From Paenisporosarcina macmurdoensis (GTDB lineage: Bacteria; Bacillota; Bacilli; Bacillales_A; Planococcaceae), in contig NZ_JBHSRI010000002.1 in NCBI RefSeq assembly GCF_042658845.1, positions 434,001 to 498,000 of the forward strand: a stretch of 64,000 nt of DNA, read 5' to 3'. This document shows, piece after piece, positions 42,582 through 51,755 of the stretch. The notes below the pieces were generated by a model. It had not been told where the DNA came from. It searched no databases and saw nothing but the letters and a program-made list of their open reading frames with translations. Every line of letters begins with the position of its first letter. Positions within the stretch are counted from its first letter, which is position 1. The position numbers and the translations under genes were made by a program.

Positions 42582-42610
42582 TTGACCATTACGTAATCAT
42601 TCCCTATAAT
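42582..42610 (+). promoter_or_regulatory. Sigma-A promoter of the ileS T-box transcript
   Basis: TTGACC (42582-42587) and a perfect TATAAT (42605-42610) are spaced by 17 bases, about 30 bases before the T-box. Confidence 0.75.
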
Positions 42611-42639
42611 ATCTACATACTGGAATAATATTTAATAAA

Positions 42640-42876
42640 ACGCTGAAAGAGACAGTATTTTGAAAGCACAGATTAGCGATTCGAGGATGGTGAAAGCTCG
42701 AACAAGTGGCAATCAATTGAAAATCACTCTTGAGTTAAATCACTGAACTAAGGTTTTGTAAGTGATTTCGGTTTCACACCGTTAATGTGATCTAAGCTGG
42801 CAACATATTAATGTGGCAATTAGGGTGGTACCGCGAGTTATAACTTCTCGTCCCTTCATTGGGATGAGGAGTTTTT
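42640..42876 (+). promoter_or_regulatory. T-box riboswitch (isoleucine) controlling ileS
   Basis: The T-box sequence AGGGTGGTACCGCG is at 42822-42835. The specifier codon ATC (42723-42725) is followed by the typical ACTCTTGAGT context, which indicates isoleucine tRNA. An 11-bp terminator stem (42844-42854 with 42861-42871) has a T-run. Uncharged tRNA-Ile would favour the antiterminator and read-through to ileS. Confidence 0.95.
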
Positions 42877-43087
42877 ATTTTTCATTTATTTGCAATGTCT
42901 AGCTCCAAGCGCCAGCTCGCACCTCCGCTTCAAGACCTCATGCGAAAACGGGTTTTCGATTCGGTCTTTCCACCGTCGGAGTCGAGCTAAAGTGGCGCTT
43001 TACGCTTGGGCCCTCTAAGGAGGGTCATGAAGCCGTTGCGGTTAAAACCGCAGTAGGCTTCGAACCAATATGAAGGAGGTTTTATAG
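42877..43087 (+). other. Extra structured leader between T-box and ileS
   Basis: It contains copy 3 of the dispersed element and then a CCCTC/GAGGG hairpin (43011-43024). After that comes a composite hairpin with outer GAAGCC/GGCTTC and inner TGCGGT/ACCGCA (43029-43061), ending just before the AAGGAGG site. Confidence 0.7.
42907..43000 (-). repeat. Dispersed ~95-bp hairpin element, copy 3 (inverted)
   Basis: Read on the minus strand it matches copy 1 in its outer arms AAGCGCCA/TGGCGCTT. The middle stem is AAGACC/GGTCTT in place of AGAAAC/GTTTCT. It is inserted in the ileS leader downstream of the T-box terminator. Confidence 0.8.
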
Positions 43088-45850
43088 ATGGAATACAAAG
43101 ATACATTATTAATGCCTAAAACAGAATTCCCTATGCGTGGAGGTTTGCCTAACCGTGAACCAGCTATGCAAGAAAAATGGAATGAAATGAAGTTATATGA
43201 AAAAGTATTGGATCGAACAAAAGATCGTCCAAGTTTTATTCTTCACGATGGTCCTCCATATGCAAATGGAGATTTGCATATGGGTCACGCATTAAACAAA
43301 GTGCTAAAAGATATGATTGTGAGACACAAATCGATGACTGGCTATTACGCGCCATATGTTCCAGGTTGGGATACACACGGTTTGCCAATCGAGCAAGCGT
43401 TAGCAAACAAGGGTGTTAATCGTAAAGAAATGACGGTTGCTGAATTCCGTAATTTATGTGAAACATACGCGTATGAACAAATTGACCGCCAACGTAATCA
43501 GTTTAAACGTCTAGGTGTGCGTGGGGATTGGGAAAATCCGTACATTACTTTAAAACCGGCTTATGAGTCTCGTCAAATCGAAGTGTTCGGTGAGATGGCT
43601 CGTAAAGGCTATATTTACAAAGGTTTAAAACCAGTATATTGGTCTCCATCAAGTGAAACGGCTTTAGCTGAAGCTGAAATCGAATATCAAGACAAAAAAT
43701 CACCTTCAATTTATGTAAGCTTTGACGTTACAGATGGTAAAGGGATTATTGCTGAAGGTACGAAGATTATGATTTGGACGACTACACCTTGGACAATTCC
43801 AGCTAACTTAGGTATCTCAGTTCATCCTGAATTTGATTATGTAATTGTTGAAGTGAGCGGTACGAATTACCTAGTAGCTAAAGACTTATTAGAAAATGTT
43901 GCAACAACACTTGAATGGGAATCTTATGAAATCGTTCAAACTGTAAAAGGCGAGCAAATGGATCGCATGGTTGCAAAACATCCTTTATATGATCGTGATT
44001 CTCTTGTCATGTTAGGTGAACATGTGACAAATGAAGGCGGTACTGGATGTGTTCATACTGCTCCAGGACACGGGGAAGACGATTTCCAAGTAGGTAAAGC
44101 ATATGGACTTGAAGTGCTATCTCCAGTTGATGACCGTGGCGTATTGACTGCAGAAGCACCAGGGTTTGAAGGGTTGTTCTATGATAAAGCGAATAAAGTC
44201 ATTACAGAGGCATTAGAAGCTGCTGGCGCTTTAGAGAAATTAACATTCTTCACACACTCTGCACCACATGATTGGCGTACGAAAAAGCCGGTTATTTTCC
44301 GCGCAACTGCTCAATGGTTCGCATCAATCGAAGCATTCCGTGATGAGTTATTACAAGCAATTAAAGACACAACATTCACACCAGCTTGGGGCGAAACACG
44401 TCTCTTCAACATGGTCCGTGATCGTGGAGATTGGTGTATTTCTCGTCAACGTGTATGGGGAGTTCCAATCCCAGTTTTCTATGCGGAAGACGGTGAGCCT
44501 ATTTTAAATGAAGAAACGATTGCCCATGTTTCTAAGTTGTTCCGTGAACATGGATCAACCGTTTGGTTCGAACGTGAAGCAAAAGATTTGTTACCACAAG
44601 GCTTTACACATGAAGGTAGCCCAAATGGTCGTTTCTCTAAAGAAACGGATATTATGGATGTGTGGTTCGATTCTGGGTCTTCTCATCAAGCTGTACTAGA
44701 TGAACGTGACGACTTGGTATATCCAGCTGATCTTTATTTAGAAGGTTCTGACCAGTATCGTGGATGGTTTAATTCATCATTAACTACAAGTGTTGCAATT
44801 AACGGCCACGCTCCTTACAAAGGGGTTTTAAGCCACGGATTTACACTTGATGGTGAAGGACGCAAGATGAGTAAATCAATTGGTAACGTGATTGACCCTG
44901 CAAAGGTGATGAATCAATTAGGTGCGGATATCCTACGTTTATGGGTGGCATCTGTCGATTACACAGCAGACGTTCGCGTGTCAGATTCGAATTTTAAACA
45001 AGTAGCTGAAGTGTATCGTAAAATTCGTAACACATTCCGTTTCTTACACGGAAATGTAACAGACTTTAACCCACAAACAGATCGCGTAGCATTCGAAGAC
45101 TTACGTGAAGTGGATCAATATATGTTCATGAAACTTCAAGAAATGATTGAAACCGTTCGTAAAGCATATGACAAATACGACTTCGCAAGTGTATATCATA
45201 CTGTGAACAATTTTGTTTCTTCAGATTTAAGTTCTTTCTATCTCGATATCGCGAAAGATGTTGTCTATATCGAAGGTCATGATCAATTACACCGTCGCGC
45301 AATGCAAACTGTTATGTATGATACATTAATTGCGTTATTAAAATTAACTACACCAATTCTGCCGCATACAACAGATGAGCTATGGGTCTTCTTAACACAA
45401 GAAACAGAGGAAAGCATTCAATTGACTGACTTCCCAGAAGCAACCACTCATGAATCGTTTGAAGGCTTACGTACAAAATATCAACAGTTGATGCTAGTAC
45501 GTGATGATGTGTTAAAAGCATTAGAAGAAGCACGAAATGCGAAAACCATCGGTAAATCATTAGAAGCAAAAGTAACGGTTTACGTAAAAAAAGAGTTACT
45601 TGAAGCTTTTGATACGACGAAAATTGATTTTGCACAGTTCTTTATCGTTTCAGACTTTACGTTAGCTGGTTTAAAAGAAGAAGCACCAGCAGAAGCTTTA
45701 GCTCTTGATGTTGCTTCAGTTATTGTAGTAAAAGCTCAAGGCGAAAAATGTGAACGATGCTGGACAATTTCGTCTAAAGTTGGCGAAAATGATAAACATT
45801 CAACACTATGTCCTCGTTGTGCTGACGTGGTTGAGAAGTATTACGTATAA
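43088..45850 (+). CDS. ileS: Isoleucyl-tRNA synthetase
   Basis: This 920-residue class I synthetase charges tRNA-Ile. The HIGH-type motif lies in GDLHMGHALN (about 59-68). The editing domain includes TTTPWTIPANLG, and the class signature KMSKS is in GRKMSKSIGN near residue 595. The C-terminal zinc site has CERCW and CPRC pairs. Sequence and length are like the bacterial (mupirocin-sensitive) type of Bacillales. Expression is controlled by the upstream T-box. Confidence 0.97.
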   Translation: MEYKDTLLMPKTEFPMRGGLPNREPAMQEKWNEMKLYEKVLDRTKDRPSFILHDGPPYANGDLHMGHALNKVLKDMIVRHKSMTGYYAPYVPGWDTHGLPIEQALANKGVNRKEMTVAEFRNLCETYAYEQIDRQRNQFKRLGVRGDWENPYITLKPAYESRQIEVFGEMARKGYIYKGLKPVYWSPSSETALAEAEIEYQDKKSPSIYVSFDVTDGKGIIAEGTKIMIWTTTPWTIPANLGISVHPEFDYVIVEVSGTNYLVAKDLLENVATTLEWESYEIVQTVKGEQMDRMVAKHPLYDRDSLVMLGEHVTNEGGTGCVHTAPGHGEDDFQVGKAYGLEVLSPVDDRGVLTAEAPGFEGLFYDKANKVITEALEAAGALEKLTFFTHSAPHDWRTKKPVIFRATAQWFASIEAFRDELLQAIKDTTFTPAWGETRLFNMVRDRGDWCISRQRVWGVPIPVFYAEDGEPILNEETIAHVSKLFREHGSTVWFEREAKDLLPQGFTHEGSPNGRFSKETDIMDVWFDSGSSHQAVLDERDDLVYPADLYLEGSDQYRGWFNSSLTTSVAINGHAPYKGVLSHGFTLDGEGRKMSKSIGNVIDPAKVMNQLGADILRLWVASVDYTADVRVSDSNFKQVAEVYRKIRNTFRFLHGNVTDFNPQTDRVAFEDLREVDQYMFMKLQEMIETVRKAYDKYDFASVYHTVNNFVSSDLSSFYLDIAKDVVYIEGHDQLHRRAMQTVMYDTLIALLKLTTPILPHTTDELWVFLTQETEESIQLTDFPEATTHESFEGLRTKYQQLMLVRDDVLKALEEARNAKTIGKSLEAKVTVYVKKELLEAFDTTKIDFAQFFIVSDFTLAGLKEEAPAEALALDVASVIVVKAQGEKCERCWTISSKVGENDKHSTLCPRCADVVEKYYV

Positions 45851-45865
45851 AACTTCATGAAAATG

Positions 45866-45891
45866 GAGCTGTCCTTATGGGCAGCTCTTTC
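45866..45891 (+). terminator. Terminator after ileS
   Basis: GAGCTGTCC pairs with GGGCAGCTC around TTAT, with a short T-run. Confidence 0.8.
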
Positions 45892-45949
45892 TGTATGATT
45901 GTGTTATGTGGTAAACTAGCTAAGATACTTGCGTAACGGAGGAACATTC

Positions 45950-46435
45950 GTGTACATTTTTTATTTAGTTGCAATTGTCATTGTGGCAATTGATCAATGG
46001 ACAAAATGGTTAGTTGTGAAAAATATGGAACTAGGTGAACGAATTGTTTTAATTGATCCTACATTTGGTTTACTTTCCCATCGTAATCGTGGAGCAGCTT
46101 GGGGAATGCTAGAAGGACAAATTTGGTTATTTACAATCGTCACTGTAATCGTAATCATTGGTATTTTGTACTACTTTCATAAAGAAGCAAAAGGAAAACC
46201 GTTATTTCAACTTAGTTTAATGGTTCTACTTGGTGGTGCTATTGGGAATTTTATTGATCGCTTAGTTCGTGGAGAAGTAGTAGATTTTATAGATGTACTC
46301 ATCCCAGTAATTAACTATGATTTTCCGATTTTTAACGTTGCAGATGCAGCCTTATCGATTGGCGTAGTCATGCTCATCATCGTATTATTTTTTGAAGAAA
46401 AAGCAGAAAATGCTGCAAAGAGAAAAGGTGAATAG
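45950..46435 (+). CDS. lspA: Lipoprotein signal peptidase LspA
   Basis: This 161-residue membrane aspartyl protease removes signal peptides from prolipoproteins. Four helices are visible. The conserved motifs are IDQWTKWLV, NRGAAWG (about 45-51), GNFIDRL with one catalytic Asp, and FNVADAALSIG with the other. The start is GTG 45950 with GGAGGA upstream. Its stop touches the next gene, so the two form a pair as in other Bacillales. Confidence 0.96.
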   Translation: MYIFYLVAIVIVAIDQWTKWLVVKNMELGERIVLIDPTFGLLSHRNRGAAWGMLEGQIWLFTIVTVIVIIGILYYFHKEAKGKPLFQLSLMVLLGGAIGNFIDRLVRGEVVDFIDVLIPVINYDFPIFNVADAALSIGVVMLIIVLFFEEKAENAAKRKGE

Positions 46436-47362
46436 ATGGAAGATTTTACGTATACAATTTCAGAAGCACAAAAAGGAGAGCGCATCGATAAAGCGCTTGC
46501 TATGCTTGAAGCGGATTGGTCTCGTAGCCAAATTCAAATTTGGTTAAAAGATGGTGGCGTTTTAGTTAATGGCGAAACTGTAAAAACAAATTATAAAGTA
46601 AGACCGGATGATGTCATTCATGTTACAGTTCCAGATGCGGAACCATTAGATATCGAAGCAGAAGATTTAAATCTTGAAATCGTTTATGAAGATGCCGATG
46701 TCCTTGTGGTTAATAAACCTCGTGGTATGGTTGTTCATCCTGCGCCTGGTCATACTTCAGGTACGCTTGTAAATGGCTTAATGCATCAAGTTACCGATTT
46801 ATCTGGTATCAACGGAATTATGCGTCCGGGGATTGTTCACCGTATAGATAAAGACACTTCTGGCTTATTAATGGTCGCTAAGAACGACAAGGCTCATGTG
46901 TCATTAGTAGACCAACTTGTGAAAAAGACAGTCACTCGAAAATATATTGCTTTAGTACACGGTCATATTCCACACGATAAAGGTACAATCGATGCTCCAA
47001 TTGGTCGCGATGCTCGCGATCGTCAGAGTATGACAGTTGTCGATAGTGGGAAACATGCCGTTACACATTTCCGTGTTCTTGAACGATTTGGCAATTTTAC
47101 CTTAATTGAATGTCGTTTAGAAACAGGCCGTACTCATCAAATTCGTGTTCATATGAAATACATTGGCTATCCTTTAGCAGGTGATCCGAAATACGGACCG
47201 AAGAAAACGATTGAATTTGATGGACAAGCGCTTCATGCTGCTGTAATCGGTTTTATTCATCCACGTACAGAAGAGTACATGGAATATGAAGCACCATTAC
47301 CTCAAGTATTTACTGACTTGATAGAAGAAATGAAAGATACCGTTGACAGCACAGAGAAGTAA
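46436..47362 (+). CDS. RluD-family 23S rRNA pseudouridine synthase (YlyB)
   Basis: This 308-residue enzyme isomerises uridines in RNA. It has an N-terminal S4 domain (about 10-75: RIDKALAMLEADWSRSQIQIW), then a RluA/RluD catalytic domain with the signature GIVHRIDKDTSGLLMVAKN, where the Asp is catalytic (about 138-156), and TGRTHQIRVHM. The exact target uridine is not deducible. It directly follows lspA and precedes the pyr operon, as ylyB does in B. subtilis. Confidence 0.93.
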   Translation: MEDFTYTISEAQKGERIDKALAMLEADWSRSQIQIWLKDGGVLVNGETVKTNYKVRPDDVIHVTVPDAEPLDIEAEDLNLEIVYEDADVLVVNKPRGMVVHPAPGHTSGTLVNGLMHQVTDLSGINGIMRPGIVHRIDKDTSGLLMVAKNDKAHVSLVDQLVKKTVTRKYIALVHGHIPHDKGTIDAPIGRDARDRQSMTVVDSGKHAVTHFRVLERFGNFTLIECRLETGRTHQIRVHMKYIGYPLAGDPKYGPKKTIEFDGQALHAAVIGFIHPRTEEYMEYEAPLPQVFTDLIEEMKDTVDSTEK

Positions 47363-47450
47363 ATCTATACTTGTATAAAGTGTAGAGCGAAAGTCAAAGC
47401 TCATACCTAACTTTCTAACAATAAAAATTAAATAGAACTCCTTTAAAAAC

Positions 47451-47570
47451 AGTCCAGAGAGGCTGAGAAGGTACTAGTGAACCGTAAAAAAGCGCATGCT
47501 GTGTGTTTTGATACGACTAATTTTCTGCATTCACACCCTCTCATCCATTTATGGACGAGAGGGTTTTTAT
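47451..47570 (+). promoter_or_regulatory. PyrR-dependent attenuator 1 (pyrR leader)
   Basis: The PyrR-binding loop AGTCCAGAGAGGCTGAGAAGG begins at 47451. The terminator stem (47535-47547 with 47552-47564, one mismatch) ends in a T-run. PyrR with UMP stabilises the anti-antiterminator and promotes termination. Confidence 0.92.
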
Positions 47571-47593
47571 TTTGGGGAAAAGGAGAATCCATT

Positions 47594-48133
47594 ATGGTTG
47601 AAAAAGCAAACATACTCGACGAACAAGCCATAAATCGAGCGCTGACGAGAATCGCACATGAAATTATTGAACGCAATAAAGGAATTGACACATGTATTTT
47701 AGTAGGCATTAAAACTAGAGGTGCCTATCTTGCAAAGCGCTTAGCTGAGAAAATAGAGAAAATCGAAGGTAAAGCAATCAAAGCAGGCGAACTTGATATT
47801 ACTCTTTATAGAGACGATTTATCGATGAAAACTTCTAATAAAGAACCACTTGTTCAGCAAGTAGACATTCAACATATTGTGACGAATCAAAAAGTGATTT
47901 TAATAGATGATGTTCTTTATACAGGACGTACTGTAAGAGCGGCAATGGATGCAGTCATGGACTTAGGAAGACCAGCACAAATTCAATTAGCTGTTTTGAT
48001 AGATAGAGGTCATAGAGAATTACCAATCCGTGCAGACTACGTAGGGAAGAATATCCCAACAGCAAGTATAGAGCGAATTGTGGTGAGATTACATGAAACG
48101 GATCAAGAGGATAGTGTAACGATTCACGAATAG
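47594..48133 (+). CDS. pyrR: Bifunctional attenuator protein/uracil phosphoribosyltransferase PyrR
   Basis: This 179-residue PRTase-fold protein senses UMP and binds pyr leader RNA to attenuate transcription. It also has weak uracil phosphoribosyltransferase activity. The PRPP motif is VILIDDVLYTGRT (about 97-109). The start is ATG 47594 after AAGGAGA; a longer open frame runs back through the attenuator and is not translated. It is the first gene of the operon it controls. Confidence 0.96.
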   Translation: MVEKANILDEQAINRALTRIAHEIIERNKGIDTCILVGIKTRGAYLAKRLAEKIEKIEGKAIKAGELDITLYRDDLSMKTSNKEPLVQQVDIQHIVTNQKVILIDDVLYTGRTVRAAMDAVMDLGRPAQIQLAVLIDRGHRELPIRADYVGKNIPTASIERIVVRLHETDQEDSVTIHE

Positions 48134-48151
48134 AAGAATGGGGTGGACAAC

Positions 48152-49450
48152 ATGAAAAATGCACAGACAGTTATTGACATTAACGAAAGACCTTCAGCGG
48201 GAAAACTAACCACATTGAGCTTGCAACATATGTTCGCCATGTTCGGTGCCACTATTTTAGTGCCACAACTAGTTGGCCTAAGTCCTTCTATCGCGCTATT
48301 AACAAGTGGTATTGCAACGTTAATTTTTATGTTCGTAACGAAATTTCAAGTTCCAGCTTACTTAGGTTCATCTTTCGCATTCATAATACCGATTCAAATG
48401 GCAACAGAACAAGGCGGCATTGGAAGCGCGATGATTGGTAGTTTGTTTGTGGCAATCGTCTATTTCATAGTAGCGCTCATTATTTGGAAAACCGGATATA
48501 AATGGATTATGAAGTTATTGCCTCCGATTGTAGTGGCTCCAGTCATTATCGTCATCGGGTTAGCACTTTCACCAGTAGCAATCAACATGGCAATGAACAT
48601 TCCTGGGACTTCAGAATATAGCATGCTTCATTTCTCAGCTGCCCTTGTTACATTGGCTGCAGCAGTTTCGGCTACGTTGTTCTTTAAAGGAATCATCAGT
48701 TTAATGCCAGTATTAATTGGTATCATTGTAGGCTATGTCTATTCATTAGCAATCGGCATTGTTGATTTTTCGTCGGTATTAAAAGCGAAGTGGATTGCAT
48801 CGCCAGACTTCTTAATTCCTGGGATCAGCTACGATTTCACCATTACACCGACATTATTAGTGTTAATGGTACCAATCGCGATTGTGACGATTTCTGAACA
48901 TATCGGACATCAATTAGTACTAGGGAAAATTGTTAATCGAAATTACATAAAAGAACCAGGCTTACATCGTTCACTATTGGGTGATGGGTTAGGAACATTC
49001 ATCAGTGGATTATTAGGTGGACCTCCTAAAACAACATACGGAGAAAATATTGGTGTTCTAGCGATTACGAGAGTATACAGTGTCTACGTAATTGGTGGAG
49101 CAGCGATTTTGGCCATCTTCTTTTCATTCTTAGGTAAAGTCATGGCACTGATCTCAACCATACCTACCGCTGTTCTTGGCGGAATTTCGATCTTATTGTT
49201 CGGGATCATTGCGTCTTCAGGTCTGCGTATGTTAGTGGATAGCAATATTGATTTTGGAGATAAACGAAACTTAGTGATCTCATCCATTATCTTAGTCATT
49301 GGTATTGGTGGTGCAAAACTGCACTTTACAGATACATTTGTTATTGAAGGCATGGCATTAGCTGCCATTGTAGGAGTATTGTTAAATCTGCTTTTACCAG
49401 GGAAACCGCAAGAAGCAATTGATTCAACACAAGAACATGTGAATAATTAA
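48152..49450 (+). CDS. pyrP: Uracil permease PyrP
   Basis: This 432-residue NCS2-family uracil:proton symporter has about twelve to fourteen helices. Typical parts are LQHMFAMFGATILVP (about 21-35), the SEHIGHQLVLG segment with the substrate-binding Glu, and GLLGGPPKTTYGENIG with its conserved Asn. ATG 48152 follows GGGGTGG; the GTG at 48143 overlaps that site. Only 18 bases separate it from pyrR, so the attenuator that lies here in B. subtilis is absent. Confidence 0.95.
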   Translation: MKNAQTVIDINERPSAGKLTTLSLQHMFAMFGATILVPQLVGLSPSIALLTSGIATLIFMFVTKFQVPAYLGSSFAFIIPIQMATEQGGIGSAMIGSLFVAIVYFIVALIIWKTGYKWIMKLLPPIVVAPVIIVIGLALSPVAINMAMNIPGTSEYSMLHFSAALVTLAAAVSATLFFKGIISLMPVLIGIIVGYVYSLAIGIVDFSSVLKAKWIASPDFLIPGISYDFTITPTLLVLMVPIAIVTISEHIGHQLVLGKIVNRNYIKEPGLHRSLLGDGLGTFISGLLGGPPKTTYGENIGVLAITRVYSVYVIGGAAILAIFFSFLGKVMALISTIPTAVLGGISILLFGIIASSGLRMLVDSNIDFGDKRNLVISSIILVIGIGGAKLHFTDTFVIEGMALAAIVGVLLNLLLPGKPQEAIDSTQEHVNN

Positions 49451-49464
49451 TCCTTTTAAAACCT

Positions 49465-49575
49465 AGTCCAGAGAGGCAGGCAAAGGGAAACCGACTGATA
49501 AAGTTCCATTCAAAAATGGATCTTTACTTAGGTTACCCAAGCCTCTCAACAATTTTGTTGAGAGGCTTTTCTTTT
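49465..49575 (+). promoter_or_regulatory. PyrR-dependent attenuator 2 (pyrP-pyrB)
   Basis: The PyrR-binding loop AGTCCAGAGAGGCAGGCAA begins at 49465. A perfect 13-bp terminator stem (49539-49551 with 49556-49568) and a T-run follow. Confidence 0.92.
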
Positions 49576-49599
49576 AAAAAGAAATCGGGAGGCTAAAAA

Positions 49600-50478
49600 G
49601 TGAAGAACCTATTAAGCATGAAAGACATAAAAGTTAATGAAATAGAAATGATATTAACTAGAGCTTTAGAATTTCAACAAAATTCTCCGCATCAGTTGAA
49701 AAAGCAAATGACAGTAGCGAATTTATTTTTTGAACCGAGTACACGAACCAAAATGAGTTTTGAAATGGCGGAACGAAAACTAGGACTGCATGTTTTACCA
49801 TTTGATGCAGGTACTTCTAGTACAACAAAAGGGGAAACCTTATATGACACGGTCAAAACATTGGAATCCATCGGCGTAGATGCAGTTGTCATAAGGCATG
49901 AACAAAATGGTTTTTATGAAGAATTAATGTCAGGTTTAAATATAGCAATCATTAATGGGGGGGACGGCTCAGGTCAACACCCATCGCAAAGCTTACTTGA
50001 TCTTTACACAATTAAACAAGAGTTTGGAAAGTTTGAAGGTCTCGAAGTAACGATTGTTGGCGACATAGCTCATAGCCGAGTAGCAAAATCAAATGCTCAA
50101 GCACTTAGCAATTTAGGTGCTCACGTTACATTCTTATGTCCAAAAGAGTGGCAAGGAGAATTTGAATCCACGTCTTCTTGGGAAGATGTATTACCAACTG
50201 CGGATGTAGTGATGTTATTACGTGTTCAACACGAACGGCATGCTAAAGAAAATGAATTACCAAATCAACTCTATCACGAAAAATTCGGGTTAACGAAAGC
50301 ACGCTATGACCAGTTGAAATCTACAGCAATTATCTTGCACCCAGCACCAGTCAATCGAGATGTTGAAATCGCAAGTGATTTAGTTGAAAGTGAAAAATCA
50401 CGGATTTTTAAACAAATGCAAAACGGAGTCTTTGTACGTATGGCCATACTAGAATCTGTATTAAAGGAGAGATTTTGA
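49600..50478 (+). CDS. pyrB: Aspartate carbamoyltransferase catalytic subunit
   Basis: This 292-residue enzyme joins carbamoyl phosphate and aspartate to form carbamoyl-aspartate. The carbamoyl-phosphate site is FEPSTRTKMSFE (about 48-59), the loop from the neighbouring subunit is SSTTKGET, and the aspartate region contains HPAPVNRDVEI. No regulatory pyrI is present, as usual in Bacillus. The start is GTG 49600, 7 bases after GGGAGG. The end overlaps pyrC by 4 bases. Confidence 0.97.
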   Translation: MKNLLSMKDIKVNEIEMILTRALEFQQNSPHQLKKQMTVANLFFEPSTRTKMSFEMAERKLGLHVLPFDAGTSSTTKGETLYDTVKTLESIGVDAVVIRHEQNGFYEELMSGLNIAIINGGDGSGQHPSQSLLDLYTIKQEFGKFEGLEVTIVGDIAHSRVAKSNAQALSNLGAHVTFLCPKEWQGEFESTSSWEDVLPTADVVMLLRVQHERHAKENELPNQLYHEKFGLTKARYDQLKSTAIILHPAPVNRDVEIASDLVESEKSRIFKQMQNGVFVRMAILESVLKERF

Positions 50479-51755
50479 TTAAAAAATTCATTCGAAACAT
50501 TCAATTACTTAACGATAAAAACGACTTAATAGCAGGTTCAATCGTCATCGATAAAGGACGCATAATAGAAGTAAATCCAAAGGTTGAACCCCAGGTTGAT
50601 GAAATCATTGATGGCAATGGTCATTTTGTATCCGCAGGATTTATCGATGTACATGTCCACTTAAGAGAACCAGGTGGCGAACATAAAGAAACGATTGAAA
50701 CAGGAACACACGCTGCAGCAAAAGGTGGATACACGACCATTTGTGCCATGCCTAATACTCGCCCTGTGCCTGATACAGTAGAAAATATAAGTCATGTAAA
50801 TCAGCTCATTAAAGAAAAAGCCAAGATTCGCGTTTTACCATATGCTTCGATCACCATTCGTGAAGCTGGAAAAGAAAGAACAGATCTTGCTGCATTAAAA
50901 GAACATGGTGCATTTGCCTTCACTGATGACGGTGTAGGTATTCAACAAGCTGGCATGATGTATGAGGCAATGCAAGAAGCTGCAAAATTAAACATGCCGA
51001 TAGTAGCGCATTGTGAAGACAATACACTCATTTACGCTGGCGTGATGCACGAAGGGAAGAAAAATAAAGAACTAGGATTAAAAGGTATCCCGTCAATTGC
51101 AGAATCCGTCCATATTGCTCGCGACATCTTACTTGCTGAAGCTGCAGGTGCTCACTATCATGTGTGTCACGTAAGTACAAAGGAATCTGTACGAGTTATC
51201 AGAGATGCTAAAAAAGCAGGAGTTCATGTAACTGCTGAAGTAAGTCCACATCATCTACTTCTTTGTGAAGATGACATCTCAGCAAATGATTCGAACTGGA
51301 AAATGAATCCTCCGCTTCGAGCACAAGCAGATTTACAGGCATTGATTGAAGGGTTAGAAGATGGAACTCTTGATTTCATTGCAACGGATCATGCTCCACA
51401 TACCGCACAAGAAAAAGGCGATGGCATGGAACAAGCACCATTTGGTATTGTCGGATTGGAAACAGCTTTTCCACTTCTATATACGCACTTTGTAAAAACA
51501 GGAAAATGGACGTTAACACAATTAATAGATTGGCTGACAAACAAGCCAGCAGATGTATTCGGTTTGCCATACGGTAGACTCCTAATGGGCGAATCAGCTG
51601 ACTTAGTGTTTATTGACTTAACTAAAGAACAAAATATAGATACGGCTACATTTGTGTCAAAAGGTAAAAACACACCGTTCCAAGATTGGACATGCACAGG
51701 ATGGCCGGTAATGACGATGTTTGAAGGAAACGTAATTTGGCAGGAGGAGAAATGA
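50475..51755 (+). CDS. pyrC: Dihydroorotase
   Basis: This 426-residue zinc amidohydrolase closes carbamoyl-aspartate to dihydroorotate. Metal ligands are in DVHVHLREPG (about 58-67), HCED, CHVSTKES and TDHAPH. The size and motifs are of the class I (type I) Gram-positive enzyme. The start is TTG 50475, overlapping the pyrB stop, with AAGGAGAG upstream. Confidence 0.96.
   Translation: MIKKFIRNIQLLNDKNDLIAGSIVIDKGRIIEVNPKVEPQVDEIIDGNGHFVSAGFIDVHVHLREPGGEHKETIETGTHAAAKGGYTTICAMPNTRPVPDTVENISHVNQLIKEKAKIRVLPYASITIREAGKERTDLAALKEHGAFAFTDDGVGIQQAGMMYEAMQEAAKLNMPIVAHCEDNTLIYAGVMHEGKKNKELGLKGIPSIAESVHIARDILLAEAAGAHYHVCHVSTKESVRVIRDAKKAGVHVTAEVSPHHLLLCEDDISANDSNWKMNPPLRAQADLQALIEGLEDGTLDFIATDHAPHTAQEKGDGMEQAPFGIVGLETAFPLLYTHFVKTGKWTLTQLIDWLTNKPADVFGLPYGRLLMGESADLVFIDLTKEQNIDTATFVSKGKNTPFQDWTCTGWPVMTMFEGNVIWQEEK

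Noticed and set aside
47477..47593. N-terminal extension of PyrR through the attenuator
   Set aside because: It translates the PyrR-binding and terminator region; the real start at 47594 has AAGGAGA and gives the family length.
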